DNA from: Clostridiales bacterium
Lineage (GTDB): Bacteria; Bacillota; Desulfotomaculia; Desulfotomaculales; VENG01
Direction of reading: 5' to 3'
Length of the DNA stretch: 64,000 nucleotides
Assembly: GCA_016278505.1 (NCBI GenBank)
Contig: JADQBQ010000002.1
Span: 1-64,000 of the forward strand
Part shown: piece by piece, positions 43,864 to 52,231 of the stretch
Layout of the letters: each line of letters starts with the position of its first letter
How positions within the stretch are numbered: position 1 is the first letter of the stretch
Translations under genes and position numbers: made by a program
The notes under the pieces: generated by a model
What the model was told of the DNA's origin: nothing
The model's database searches: none
What the model saw: the letters and a program-made list of their open reading frames with translations, nothing else

Positions 43864-45109
43864 CTCCCCAGCTGTTAAGGTACGCATATTGATCGTCGGT
43901 TAAGCGGTCAATTTCAATACCCATGGACTTCAATTTAAGGTCTGCAACACGGCGATCCAGATCTTCCGGTACTACATATACTTTTTTATCCAACTGCGCA
44001 CCGTGATTTAATATATGCCGGGCAGATAATGCCTGCAGGGCAAAGGACATGTCCATAATCTCCGCCGGGTGCCCGTCACCTGCCGCCAAATTTACCAAAC
44101 GTCCCTCTGCTAACAGGTAAATGCGGCGCCCGTCCGGAAGTTTAAACTCTTCAATATTTGTGCGTACTTCCCTGCGGGAAACAGAAGACTTTTCAAGCTC
44201 TGGAATATTTATCTCCAAATCGAAGTGCCCTGCATTACACAGTATAGCACCATCTTTCATCCGGTTATAGTGCCGTTCACGCAGAAGATCCTTACAGCCC
44301 GTTACCGTAACAAAAACATCTCCACGAGAGGCAGCCTCGTCGCTGCTCATAACTTCAAAGCCGTCCATATATGCTTCAATAGCTTTGATGGGGTCAACGT
44401 CACATACTATCACCTTTGCACCCAGGCCTTTAGCACGCATAGCAACGCCTTTACCGCACCACCCATAACCGAAAACAACAACTGTTTTTCCGGCTACTAT
44501 AAGATTTGTTGTACGCATAATTCCTGACCATGTGGATTCTCCGGTGCCATATCTATTGTCAAAAAGATATTTGCAAAAAGCATCGTTAACAGCAAGCATA
44601 GGAAAACGAAGCTGACCGGCCTGTTCCATAGCCCTTAAACGGAGTACACCGGTGGTGGTTTCCTCACTACCACCGATCACTTCACCGGCTTGGTCTTTCA
44701 GCTCTGTATGCAGCATATGCACCAAGTCACCGCCGTCATCTATAATAATGCGAGGTCGGGTTGACAACGTTTTCCGCAGGTGTTCATTATATTCTTCGCT
44801 GGTAGAGTTATACCATGCAAAAACATTGATATCTTCCTTGGCAAGTGCCGCTGCCACATCATCCTGGGTGGAAAGGGGATTGGAACCTGTAATTGCTACC
44901 TCAGCTCCACCAGCCCTCATTACTTCTGCCAAATATGCAGTTTTCGCTTCCAAATGAATGCTCATTGCTACCCGCATCCCTTTAAAAGGAAGCTCTCTTT
45001 CAAATTCATCACGGATGGCGTTTAATACAGGCATGTGGGCCCTTACCCACTCAATTTTGAGCCTGCCGCTATCTGCCAGGTTGATGTCACGAACAATGTA
45101 GTCAGACAC
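43856..45109 (-). CDS. ahcY: Adenosylhomocysteinase-like protein, possibly S-inosylhomocysteine hydrolase
   Basis: The 417-aa NAD-dependent hydrolase has the AhcY core: [45 protein letters not shown] (Rossmann, about residues 203-224), [10 protein letters not shown] and NLAAGDGHP. Two points set it apart from classical enzymes: [10 protein letters not shown] (51-60) has Lys56 where the human enzyme has Glu59 next to the purine, and the C-terminal tail with KPDHYRY is missing (it ends LNSWGDE), as in archaeal-type enzymes. Next to MtaD, hydrolysis of S-inosylhomocysteine to homocysteine and inosine is likely. Confidence 0.88.
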   Translation of the reverse strand: MSDYIVRDINLADSGRLKIEWVRAHMPVLNAIRDEFERELPFKGMRVAMSIHLEAKTAYLAEVMRAGGAEVAITGSNPLSTQDDVAAALAKEDINVFAWYNSTSEEYNEHLRKTLSTRPRIIIDDGGDLVHMLHTELKDQAGEVIGGSEETTTGVLRLRAMEQAGQLRFPMLAVNDAFCKYLFDNRYGTGESTWSGIMRTTNLIVAGKTVVVFGYGWCGKGVAMRAKGLGAKVIVCDVDPIKAIEAYMDGFEVMSSDEAASRGDVFVTVTGCKDLLRERHYNRMKDGAILCNAGHFDLEINIPELEKSSVSRREVRTNIEEFKLPDGRRIYLLAEGRLVNLAAGDGHPAEIMDMSFALQALSARHILNHGAQLDKKVYVVPEDLDRRVADLKLKSMGIEIDRLTDDQYAYLNSWGDE

Positions 45110-45147
45110 TTATATTTTCCTCCCTTTTTTATGTTGATTGTCTACGG

Positions 45148-46176
45148 TTATTTAAGAGCCGCAAGGCCCTGGGCATATGGAGAACGGGCAATTCCCTTAT
45201 CTGTGATTATAGCTGTCACCAGGTCAGACGGGGTTACATCAAAGGCAGGGTTCCAGACCCGGACACCTTCCGGAGCGACAGCCTGCCCGGCCAGGCCTGT
45301 AACTTCGTGCCATTCCCGTTCCTCAATGGGAATTTGGCTCCCGGAACCAAGTTTAAAATCTATGGTTGACATAGGCGCGGCCACATAAAACGGTATGTTA
45401 TGTTGTTTAGCCAAAACAGCTACACTGTAAGTACCGATTTTATTGGCTACATCTCCGTTGGCTGCTATACGGTCAGCGCCCACAATGACTATGTCCACCA
45501 TACCCTTATACATTAAATACCCTGCCATATTATCAGTAATTATAGTGACCGGGATATTTTCCTGCATCATTTCCCATGCAGTCAACCGGGCACCCTGCAA
45601 AAGCGGTCTGGTTTCGTCTGCATAAACGCTAATATCTAAACCCTTTTCATGGGCTGCTCGTATTACCCCCAGTGCCGTGCCGTAACCAGCTGTGGCCAAT
45701 GCTCCGGCATTGCAATGGGTTAATATCCTGGCTCCGTGGGGGATAAGGTTAAGGCCGTGCTGCCCCATCTGCTTATTCCCTTCGACATCCTCGTTAAAGA
45801 TTTTATGTGCTTCCTCAAGCATATCCGAGATAATACCCGCCGTATCCCGGGCATGGCTTGAATGTACACGGGCAAGCATGCGTTCTAACGCCCACTGCAG
45901 GTTAACAGCAGTAGGGCGAGTAGAAGCTATTTCCCGCGCAATGTCCTCTATTTTTTTTATAAAGGTAGTTTGATTAAGATGCTCTTCAGAAAGAGCTCCA
46001 ATAACTAACCCGTAAGCTGCTGATGCTCCAATAGCCGGGGCTCCCCGTACACTAAGCCGTTTGATGGACTGCATCACATCATGGTAGTCTGTGCATTCCA
46101 GGTATACCGTTTTCGATGGTAGTTGGGTTTGATCCAGCAGCTTTAGGCATCTGTCTTCCCAGTACATTGTTTCCAT
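45148..46176 (-). CDS. mtnA: S-methyl-5-thioribose-1-phosphate isomerase
   Basis: The 342-aa isomerase has SVRGAPAIGASAAYG, catalytic Cys155 in THCNAGALATAGYGTALG and Asp235 in IVGADRIAANGDVANKIGTY. It converts methylthioribose-1-phosphate, and probably 5-deoxyribose-1-phosphate, to the ketose. I start at ATG 46176 behind GGAG; the frame runs upstream to 46272 into mtnP. It sits between the phosphorylase and the hydrolase/aldolase genes, supplying the aldolase's substrate. Confidence 0.94.
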   Translation of the reverse strand: METMYWEDRCLKLLDQTQLPSKTVYLECTDYHDVMQSIKRLSVRGAPAIGASAAYGLVIGALSEEHLNQTTFIKKIEDIAREIASTRPTAVNLQWALERMLARVHSSHARDTAGIISDMLEEAHKIFNEDVEGNKQMGQHGLNLIPHGARILTHCNAGALATAGYGTALGVIRAAHEKGLDISVYADETRPLLQGARLTAWEMMQENIPVTIITDNMAGYLMYKGMVDIVIVGADRIAANGDVANKIGTYSVAVLAKQHNIPFYVAAPMSTIDFKLGSGSQIPIEEREWHEVTGLAGQAVAPEGVRVWNPAFDVTPSDLVTAIITDKGIARSPYAQGLAALK

Positions 46177-46213
46177 TAGGGCTAACTCCAATCTTAGAAG
46201 AGGTTGTTTGATA

Positions 46214-46999
46214 TTATTTAGTGACCGAGGGGTCTTCAGCCGGCTCATGGCAAATGCACGACCGTCTCTCATCCAAAACGGAAATGGTACCCATTACCAG
46301 TTTGCGCAGGTTGTTAGCATTCTCATCCATTACATCCAAAACCTCCTGGTGCGACAGCCTATCCTGTGAAATCCCTGCGCCAAAATTAGTCACCATGGCG
46401 ATGGTTGCGTAGCACATTTGTGCTTCCCGGGCCAGGACTACTTCCGGTACGCTGGTCATTCCCGCTAAATCTCCTCCCAGACGAGAAAACATGCTTACTT
46501 CAGCCGGTGTTTCAAACCTTGGCCCCTCAGTGCACACGTAGGTACCCTGATTGTGATATGAAAGCCCTAATTTTTTTGCTGATTGCTCCAACAATGATCG
46601 CAGTTGAGGGCAGTAGGGATCGGTCATATCCAAGTGGATTACCCCTTCCTCCACAAAGGTTTGCGGACGTGATTTAGTAAAGTCTAAAAACTGGTCAACA
46701 AACACAAAATCCTTTGGTTTCATAGCTTTATTGAACGAACCAACGGCAGCGGTAGCAAAAATGTTTTTTACCCCGAGATCTTTCAGAGCCATTATGTTTG
46801 CCCGGTAATTTACCAGGTGCGGCGGCACCGAGTGATCCTCACCATGCCTGGCCATAAAAGCTACCGACTTGCCCCGATATTTGCCGACCTTAACCTTTAC
46901 TTTCCCCCATGTGGTCATGACCGTTTCATCCCTTATGTCCTCGAGTATGTTCGGGTCATATACCCCGGTACCTCCAATAATACCAATCTTAATTGTCAT
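46214..46999 (-). CDS. MTAP/PNP-family purine nucleoside phosphorylase, probable methylthioinosine phosphorylase
   Basis: The 261-aa enzyme belongs to the MTA phosphorylase family by overall sequence: IGIIGGTGVYD, FMARHGEDHSVPPHLVNYRANI, TEGPRFETPAEVSM. The base-recognition loop, however, reads TNFGAGIS...LSHQEV (residues 204-220): Asn205 and Gly207 stand where human MTAP has Asp220 and Asp222, and the pattern is that of 6-oxopurine-specific PNPs, with His217 near the 5' position. It should prefer inosine-type nucleosides such as methylthioinosine or 5'-deoxyinosine, the products of MtaD. First gene of the operon. Confidence 0.85.
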   Translation of the reverse strand: MTIKIGIIGGTGVYDPNILEDIRDETVMTTWGKVKVKVGKYRGKSVAFMARHGEDHSVPPHLVNYRANIMALKDLGVKNIFATAAVGSFNKAMKPKDFVFVDQFLDFTKSRPQTFVEEGVIHLDMTDPYCPQLRSLLEQSAKKLGLSYHNQGTYVCTEGPRFETPAEVSMFSRLGGDLAGMTSVPEVVLAREAQMCYATIAMVTNFGAGISQDRLSHQEVLDVMDENANNLRKLVMGTISVLDERRSCICHEPAEDPSVTK

Positions 47000-47045
47000 C
47001 TTTTACCCTCCAATATGCAAGCCTTTGCAGATAGCATGGTTGCTT

Positions 47046-47074
47046 AACATAGTTGGTATTCGCTGTATTTTCAA
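47046..47074 (-). promoter_or_regulatory. Predicted sigma-A promoter of the salvage operon
   Basis: On the minus strand, TTGAAA (47069-47074) and TATGTT (47046-47051) are separated by 17 bases, about 45 bases upstream of the first ATG. No SAM riboswitch or other recognisable leader structure is seen in this short region. Confidence 0.5.
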
Positions 47075-47133
47075 TGTTTTCCTTTCTCCAAGTGACAATT
47101 TCACATGATTTTAAAAGTTGTCGGAGATACAAT

Positions 47134-47161
47134 AAAAGTAAGGCTGGCCAGCCTTACTTTT
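47134..47161. terminator. Terminator after ftsY
   Basis: A perfect 28-base palindrome (14-base arms AAAAGTAAGGCTGG / CCAGCCTTACTTTT) lies four bases after the ftsY stop codon and ends in TTTT on both strands. It closes the fatty acid/rnc/ftsY operon. Confidence 0.8.
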
Positions 47162-47165
47162 TAAT

Positions 47166-48113
47166 TTACTCTATTTCATGTTCATCTTCGCTATTATCTA
47201 TTTTTGTGAACAGAGCTGCTGCGAATTCTCCAGCATCAAACACACGCAAGTCATCCAATCCCTCACCGATTCCAATTAGTTTCACCGGTATATTCAAAGA
47301 TTCGTTAATACCAATAATAACCCCACCTTTGGCCGTTCCGTCCAATTTTGTTAAAACGATACCTGTTAAGTCTATTGCTTCATTAAACAGTTTGGCTTGG
47401 CTAATAGCGTTTTGCCCGGTGGTAGCATCAAGAACTAATAGGGTTTCGTGAGGTGCTTCAGGAATTTCACGCCGCAAAACTCTATAAATTTTTTTGAGCT
47501 CTTCCATTAGGTTGCTTTTTGTATGTAATCTACCGGCAGTATCGATAATCAGGACATCGGCATTACGAGCTTTAGCTGCCTGCAGCGAATCATACGCCAC
47601 CGCCGCAGGGTCAGCACCATGCTGGTGCTTAATTACATCTACCCCAACCCTATGTCCCCATATTTCCAGCTGCTCTATGGCCGCTGCCCGAAAAGTGTCC
47701 GCTGCCCCGATAATAACTTTTTGGCCCTGAGACTTACACATGTAAGCCAGTTTTCCGATGGTTGTAGTTTTACCTACCCCGTTAACACCCACTACCATAA
47801 CCACAACCGGCCCGGGCACATTAAGCATTAATGCCTGGTTTTCCCCGCCCAGAACGTCCTGAATTAACTCCTGCAGCAGGGGTGTTACCTCTACGGCTTC
47901 CTTTATTTTGCGCTGCCTTACCTCCCCGCGAAGGTTTTCTACCAAATCAATAGCAATATCAGCGCCCATATCAGCCTCTATCATAATTTCTTCCAGTTCT
48001 TCATAAAGGCTTTCATCAATATTTTTACGTACTTTGACTAAGTTCTCAACTTTTTCCACAAACCCTTGGCGAGTCTTGCCCAGGCTGTCCTTAAGTTTTT
48101 TAAATAATCCCAT
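47166..48113 (-). CDS. ftsY: Signal recognition particle receptor FtsY
   Basis: The 315-aa SRP-family GTPase has G1 GVNGVGKT (residues 109-116), DTAGRLHTKSNLMEEL (G3), TKLDGTAKGG and the C-terminal GIGEGLDDLRVF. The acidic A domain of enterobacteria is absent, as usual in Firmicutes. It directly follows rnc (24 bases); smc, which commonly sits between these two genes in Firmicutes, is not here. Confidence 0.95.
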   Translation of the reverse strand: MGLFKKLKDSLGKTRQGFVEKVENLVKVRKNIDESLYEELEEIMIEADMGADIAIDLVENLRGEVRQRKIKEAVEVTPLLQELIQDVLGGENQALMLNVPGPVVVMVVGVNGVGKTTTIGKLAYMCKSQGQKVIIGAADTFRAAAIEQLEIWGHRVGVDVIKHQHGADPAAVAYDSLQAAKARNADVLIIDTAGRLHTKSNLMEELKKIYRVLRREIPEAPHETLLVLDATTGQNAISQAKLFNEAIDLTGIVLTKLDGTAKGGVIIGINESLNIPVKLIGIGEGLDDLRVFDAGEFAAALFTKIDNSEDEHEIE

Positions 48114-48137
48114 GAAAGATAACTACCTCCGGTTTAC

Positions 48138-48842
48138 TTACTCCTTTTCTAGGACATTTAGAGCCTTTCTCGCGGCTTCCTGCTCGGCCTCCTTTTTAGA
48201 ATGCCCCTGTCCTTCACCCAGTATTTTTCCCCGGTGGCTTACAGTAACAGTAAAAGTCTTATCGTGATCAGGCCCTTCTGCATGTACTAACTGGTACTTT
48301 ACAGGTTCACTGTAGCGCTGCTGCAGGTATTCCTGCAATTCAGTCTTAAAGTCCCTTCCGTATGTCCCGCTTAAAACCCCCTGCAAAACTTCATCAAGCT
48401 CTCTTAAGGCAAAATCTCTGGCTAAATGGAACCCCTTGTCCAAGTACAATGCCCCCAGCAGTGCCTCAAACACATCAGCCAGAATTGAAGGCCGCTTTCG
48501 GCCGCCTGAACGTTCCTCTCCTCTTCCCATAAACATAGACCTGCCCAGATCTAATTTACGGGCAACGGAAGCCAGGGAGGGCTCACAAACTATCCTGGCC
48601 CTCATTTTAGTTAACTCCCCCTCCGGTTTGTCCGGACACAATAAGAATAAATGTTCACTTATGATCAGTTCAAGAACTGCATCGCCAAGGAATTCCAGAC
48701 GTTCATTGTGTTTTATATTTGCCTGGCCTTTATTTTCGTACGCATATGAACTGTGAGTCAGAGCCTCTTGCAAGAGAGAAGTTCGCTCCCAGTCTATGTT
48801 TAGCACTCTTCGGAGGTTTTCCATACTTGTATCGAAAGACAT
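48138..48842 (-). CDS. rnc: Ribonuclease III
   Basis: The 234-aa enzyme has the RNase III signature NERLEFLGDAVLELIISE (about residues 46-63, catalytic Glu and Asp), a second acidic site in DVFEALLGALYLD, and a C-terminal double-stranded-RNA-binding domain (about 160-232, EYLQQRYSEPVKYQL..., SKKEAEQEAARKAL). It processes rRNA and other double-stranded RNAs. It lies between fabF and ftsY in the fapR operon. Confidence 0.95.
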   Translation of the reverse strand: MSFDTSMENLRRVLNIDWERTSLLQEALTHSSYAYENKGQANIKHNERLEFLGDAVLELIISEHLFLLCPDKPEGELTKMRARIVCEPSLASVARKLDLGRSMFMGRGEERSGGRKRPSILADVFEALLGALYLDKGFHLARDFALRELDEVLQGVLSGTYGRDFKTELQEYLQQRYSEPVKYQLVHAEGPDHDKTFTVTVSHRGKILGEGQGHSKKEAEQEAARKALNVLEKE

Positions 48843-48898
48843 TTTCTCACCTGTTATCTTTATTAAAGGTTATTGTAATCTTTTTAGACAATTCATTC

Positions 48899-50137
48899 TT
48901 AATCAACACTCTTAAATATCAGACTAACATTATGTCCGCCAAAACCAAAGGAATTAGAGATTGCTGCGCGAACGTGCATATCCCTAGAGTGATTCGGAAC
49001 ATAATCCAAATCGCACTCCGGGTCGGGGGTATTATAATTGATAGTCGGTGGGATTTGCCCATGTTTAATAGCCATCACACAAGCCACACCCTCTATAGCT
49101 CCGGCAGCTCCCAATAAATGGCCGGTCATCGATTTGGTAGAACTCACCGCCAACTTGTGCGCGTGTTCCTGGAATACCTCATGAATAGCAAGTGTTTCTG
49201 CTTTGTCACCAGGAGCAGTGGAAGTACCATGGGCATTCACATAATCTATCTCTTCCGGCTTCATTTGTGCATCTTTAAGGGCCATTTGCATGGCTAACAC
49301 GGCACCTTTACCTTCAGGATCCGGGGCCGATATATGATAAGCATCGCAGGTACTGCCATACCCACAAATTTCAGCGTAAATATGGGCTCCCCGCCGTTGG
49401 GCGTGCTCCAGTGTTTCTAAAACCAATGTTGCTGCCCCTTCCCCAATTACAAAACCATCTCTTTCTTTGTCAAACGGACGACTTGCATGTTCCGGCTCAT
49501 CATTACGGGTAGACATTGCTTTCATGGAGCAAAAACCGGCAATGGCCAGTGGTGTTATAGGTGCCTCAGCCCCACCTGTGATGGCCACATCTGCCTGTCC
49601 TCTCTGCAATAACTTAAAGGAATCCCCGATGGCGTTATTAGCCGATGCACAGGCGCTGGTAGTGGTAAGGTTAGGACCACGCAGGCCAAAATTAATTGCA
49701 ATTTGTCCGGCAGCCATGTTGGAAATCATCATGGGTATAAAAAAGGGGCTCACCCTTCCCGGTCCACGACTCAAAAGGGTTTCTTTTTGATTTTCCAGGG
49801 TTTCCAGGCCACCAATGCCAGAACCCATAATTACAGCTACACCGTCCCTGTCTGTTTTTTCCAAATCAATCTCAGCATGGCTCAGGGCCATGCCTGCCGA
49901 TGCCAACGCAAATTGAGAAAACTTGTCCATTCGCCTGGCTGCTTTACGATCCATATAATCTTCCGCTTTGAAATCCTTTATTTCTCCAGCTATACGGGTA
50001 CTAAAGTCTGCGGCATCGAACCTGGCGATAGGACCAATTCCTGAAACACCATCAATCAGGTTGGACCAAAACCTTTCCAGCCCCGTCCCCACTGGCGTTA
50101 CCACGCCCAGTCCCGTAATAACAACCCGTTTATGCAT
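48899..50137 (-). CDS. fabF: 3-oxoacyl-[acyl-carrier-protein] synthase II
   Basis: The 412-aa condensing enzyme elongates acyl-ACP with malonyl-ACP. The catalytic triad is Cys163 ([13 protein letters not shown]), His in [12 protein letters not shown] (about residue 303) and His in [13 protein letters not shown] (about 340). Length and motifs are normal. It follows acpP by about 125 bases. Confidence 0.96.
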   Translation of the reverse strand: MHKRVVITGLGVVTPVGTGLERFWSNLIDGVSGIGPIARFDAADFSTRIAGEIKDFKAEDYMDRKAARRMDKFSQFALASAGMALSHAEIDLEKTDRDGVAVIMGSGIGGLETLENQKETLLSRGPGRVSPFFIPMMISNMAAGQIAINFGLRGPNLTTTSACASANNAIGDSFKLLQRGQADVAITGGAEAPITPLAIAGFCSMKAMSTRNDEPEHASRPFDKERDGFVIGEGAATLVLETLEHAQRRGAHIYAEICGYGSTCDAYHISAPDPEGKGAVLAMQMALKDAQMKPEEIDYVNAHGTSTAPGDKAETLAIHEVFQEHAHKLAVSSTKSMTGHLLGAAGAIEGVACVMAIKHGQIPPTINYNTPDPECDLDYVPNHSRDMHVRAAISNSFGFGGHNVSLIFKSVD

Positions 50138-50264
50138 TTTCTCACTCCGTTTTTTTCTTTATATCTTTTCGTAGTTTCTCCGGTTTCACTGCCCAAGATC
50201 TGTTATGCGTCCCGGCATGGTAATCACAAGCCGGGACAGTCAACCCCACATGACCGGCCGTACA

Positions 50265-50495
50265 TTACTGGTGATCTTTAATATACTGTACAGCCTCTCC
50301 CACAGTACGAATCTTTTCGGCATCCTCATCAGGAATTTGCAGATCGAATTCTTCCTCTAAAGCCATAACCAATTCCACAATATCCAAGGAATCGGCCCCC
50401 AAGTCTTCTGTAAAAGATGCTTCTACTTTTACCTCTGCCGCATCCACACCCAACTGCTCTACAATAATTTCCTTAATTCTCTCAATTTCACTCAT
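50265..50495 (-). CDS. acpP: Acyl carrier protein
   Basis: The 76-aa acidic protein has phosphopantetheine attachment Ser36 in [22 protein letters not shown] 50495 follows GGGAGG. It lies between fabG and fabF in the usual order and carries the growing acyl chain. Confidence 0.96.
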   Translation of the reverse strand: MSEIERIKEIIVEQLGVDAAEVKVEASFTEDLGADSLDIVELVMALEEEFDLQIPDEDAEKIRTVGEAVQYIKDHQ

Positions 50496-50545
50496 TTTTT
50501 TACCTCCCTGCACGTTTTAATTGAAAACATTAATTCCTTGCTAAA

Positions 50546-51289
50546 TTACATACTCATGCCACCATCTACTGCCAATACCTGCCCGTTAATATAACCGGCA
50601 CCTTCACTGGCTAAAAAGGAAACTATAGATGCAACATCTTCAGGGGTGCCCAGGCGGTTTGCGGGGACCTGCTTGAGCATCTCCCGCTCCTTTTCCTGCG
50701 ACAACTGAGCTGTCATCTCAGTAGCAATAAAGCCCGGGGCAACAGCATTAACAGTGATATTTCTGGAACCCAGTTCCCGCGCCAGTGATTTAGTCATACC
50801 TAAAAGTCCTGCTTTCGCCGCACAATAGTTAGCCTGCCCCGGATTACCAATTATTCCTACCACTGAAGAAATATTTATTATACGTCCCCACCGGGCCTTT
50901 AGCATTTGCCGGGAAAATTTCTTGGCGCACAAAAACGCTCCCTTAAGATTTACCTGCATTACAGCATCCCAATCCTCTTCTTTCATACGCAATATCAAAT
51001 TATCACGGGTTATACCCGCATTGTTAACGAGAATGTCTACTTTACCGAGAGACGCTGTTATTTCTTTAGCCATGCCATCAACAAAGCCGGGATCGGCTAC
51101 ATTTCCTTGTACAATCACCGCCCGTCTGCCCATAGCTTCAATTTCCTGCTTAACTTCTTCTGCCTCCACAATTCTGGAAGCGCAATTTATTGCCACGTGG
51201 GCGCCCTGCCGGGCTAATTCCATGGCTATAGCTCTGCCAATACCTCGGGACGAACCAGTAACCAATGCTACTTTATTATTTACCCTCAT
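50546..51289 (-). CDS. fabG: 3-oxoacyl-[acyl-carrier-protein] reductase
   Basis: The 247-aa short-chain dehydrogenase has the cofactor loop TGSSRGIGRAIA (residues 11-22), NNAG (89-92), catalytic Ser (ISSVVG, about 142), Tyr155 and Lys159 (YCAAK). The C-terminus INGQVLAVDGGMSM is typical of FabG. NADPH is the expected cofactor. It directly follows fabD. Confidence 0.96.
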   Translation of the reverse strand: MRVNNKVALVTGSSRGIGRAIAMELARQGAHVAINCASRIVEAEEVKQEIEAMGRRAVIVQGNVADPGFVDGMAKEITASLGKVDILVNNAGITRDNLILRMKEEDWDAVMQVNLKGAFLCAKKFSRQMLKARWGRIINISSVVGIIGNPGQANYCAAKAGLLGMTKSLARELGSRNITVNAVAPGFIATEMTAQLSQEKEREMLKQVPANRLGTPEDVASIVSFLASEGAGYINGQVLAVDGGMSM

Positions 51290-51292
51290 TTA

Positions 51293-52231
51293 TTAAATAA
51301 CCTCCTTTACCCGCAACATAATTGATTCCAACTCCGAACCGGTGTCGGTACAGAATGTAGTTATCTGGCGGTTAATCTTGCGGGTAAGGCCTGTTAACAC
51401 TTTGTTTGGCCCAACTTCAAAAAATACCTGGTAGTCGTCACTTAGTAATCTTTCCACTGACTCCTGCCAGCGTACCGGGCTGTAAACTTGATCCTTCAGG
51501 GCCTTTCCTATTTCGGCTCTGGAGTGCACATAATCTGCGCTTACATTTGCTACCACCGGAATCTCAGGGTCATTTATGGACAATCCATCCAATTCCCCCG
51601 CCAAACGATCCCCGGCCGGGCGCATAAGACTGCTGTGGAAAGGAGCGCTTACAGGAAGTTTCATACAGCGCTTTGCCCCCCATTCTCTTGCTAGGCTACA
51701 TGCTTCATCAAGTGCTTCATTTTCACCGGCAATTACTACCTGACCGGGGCAATTTAGGTTTACTGCCTCCACAACACCTTGGGAAGATGCTTTTAAACAC
51801 AACTCCTGTACAGCTTTGACATCCAAACCCATTACCGCAGCCATACCCCCGCGGCCTAAGGCCACAGCTTCTTGCATAAACAGCCCTCTCTTGCGAACCA
51901 GTTGAACAGCATCCTCAAAATCAATGCTGCCGGCAGCAACAAGGGCAGAGTATTCTCCCAAGCTATGCCCTGCTGCTGCATGTGCTTTTAAGCCCAATTC
52001 ATTTATTACCTGAAGGTAAGCAACACTGACTGTAAGGATTGCCGGTTGGGCGTTGACAGTCTTGGCCAACTCATCTTCGGGACCCTCAAAACACATGCCG
52101 CTCAGATTTATTCCCAGGCGGGCATCTGCACGTTCAAAGATCTCTCTTGCCCGGGGATACATATCATAAATATTTCGCCCCATACCAACATACTGAGAAC
52201 CCTGCCCCGGAAAAACTAAAGCCAGCTTCAT
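51293..52231 (-). CDS. fabD: Malonyl-CoA:ACP transacylase
   Basis: The 312-aa transacylase has FPGQGSQYVGMG, the nucleophile elbow GHSLGE (Ser90), and His in PVSAPFHSSLM (about residue 199). It loads malonate onto ACP. Its start codon overlaps the fabK stop. Confidence 0.96.
   Translation of the reverse strand: MKLALVFPGQGSQYVGMGRNIYDMYPRAREIFERADARLGINLSGMCFEGPEDELAKTVNAQPAILTVSVAYLQVINELGLKAHAAAGHSLGEYSALVAAGSIDFEDAVQLVRKRGLFMQEAVALGRGGMAAVMGLDVKAVQELCLKASSQGVVEAVNLNCPGQVVIAGENEALDEACSLAREWGAKRCMKLPVSAPFHSSLMRPAGDRLAGELDGLSINDPEIPVVANVSADYVHSRAEIGKALKDQVYSPVRWQESVERLLSDDYQVFFEVGPNKVLTGLTRKINRQITTFCTDTGSELESIMLRVKEVI

Noticed and set aside
47000-47130. SAM riboswitch upstream of the salvage operon
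   Set aside because: The short AT-rich leader has no recognisable S-box helices; only a plain promoter can be supported.
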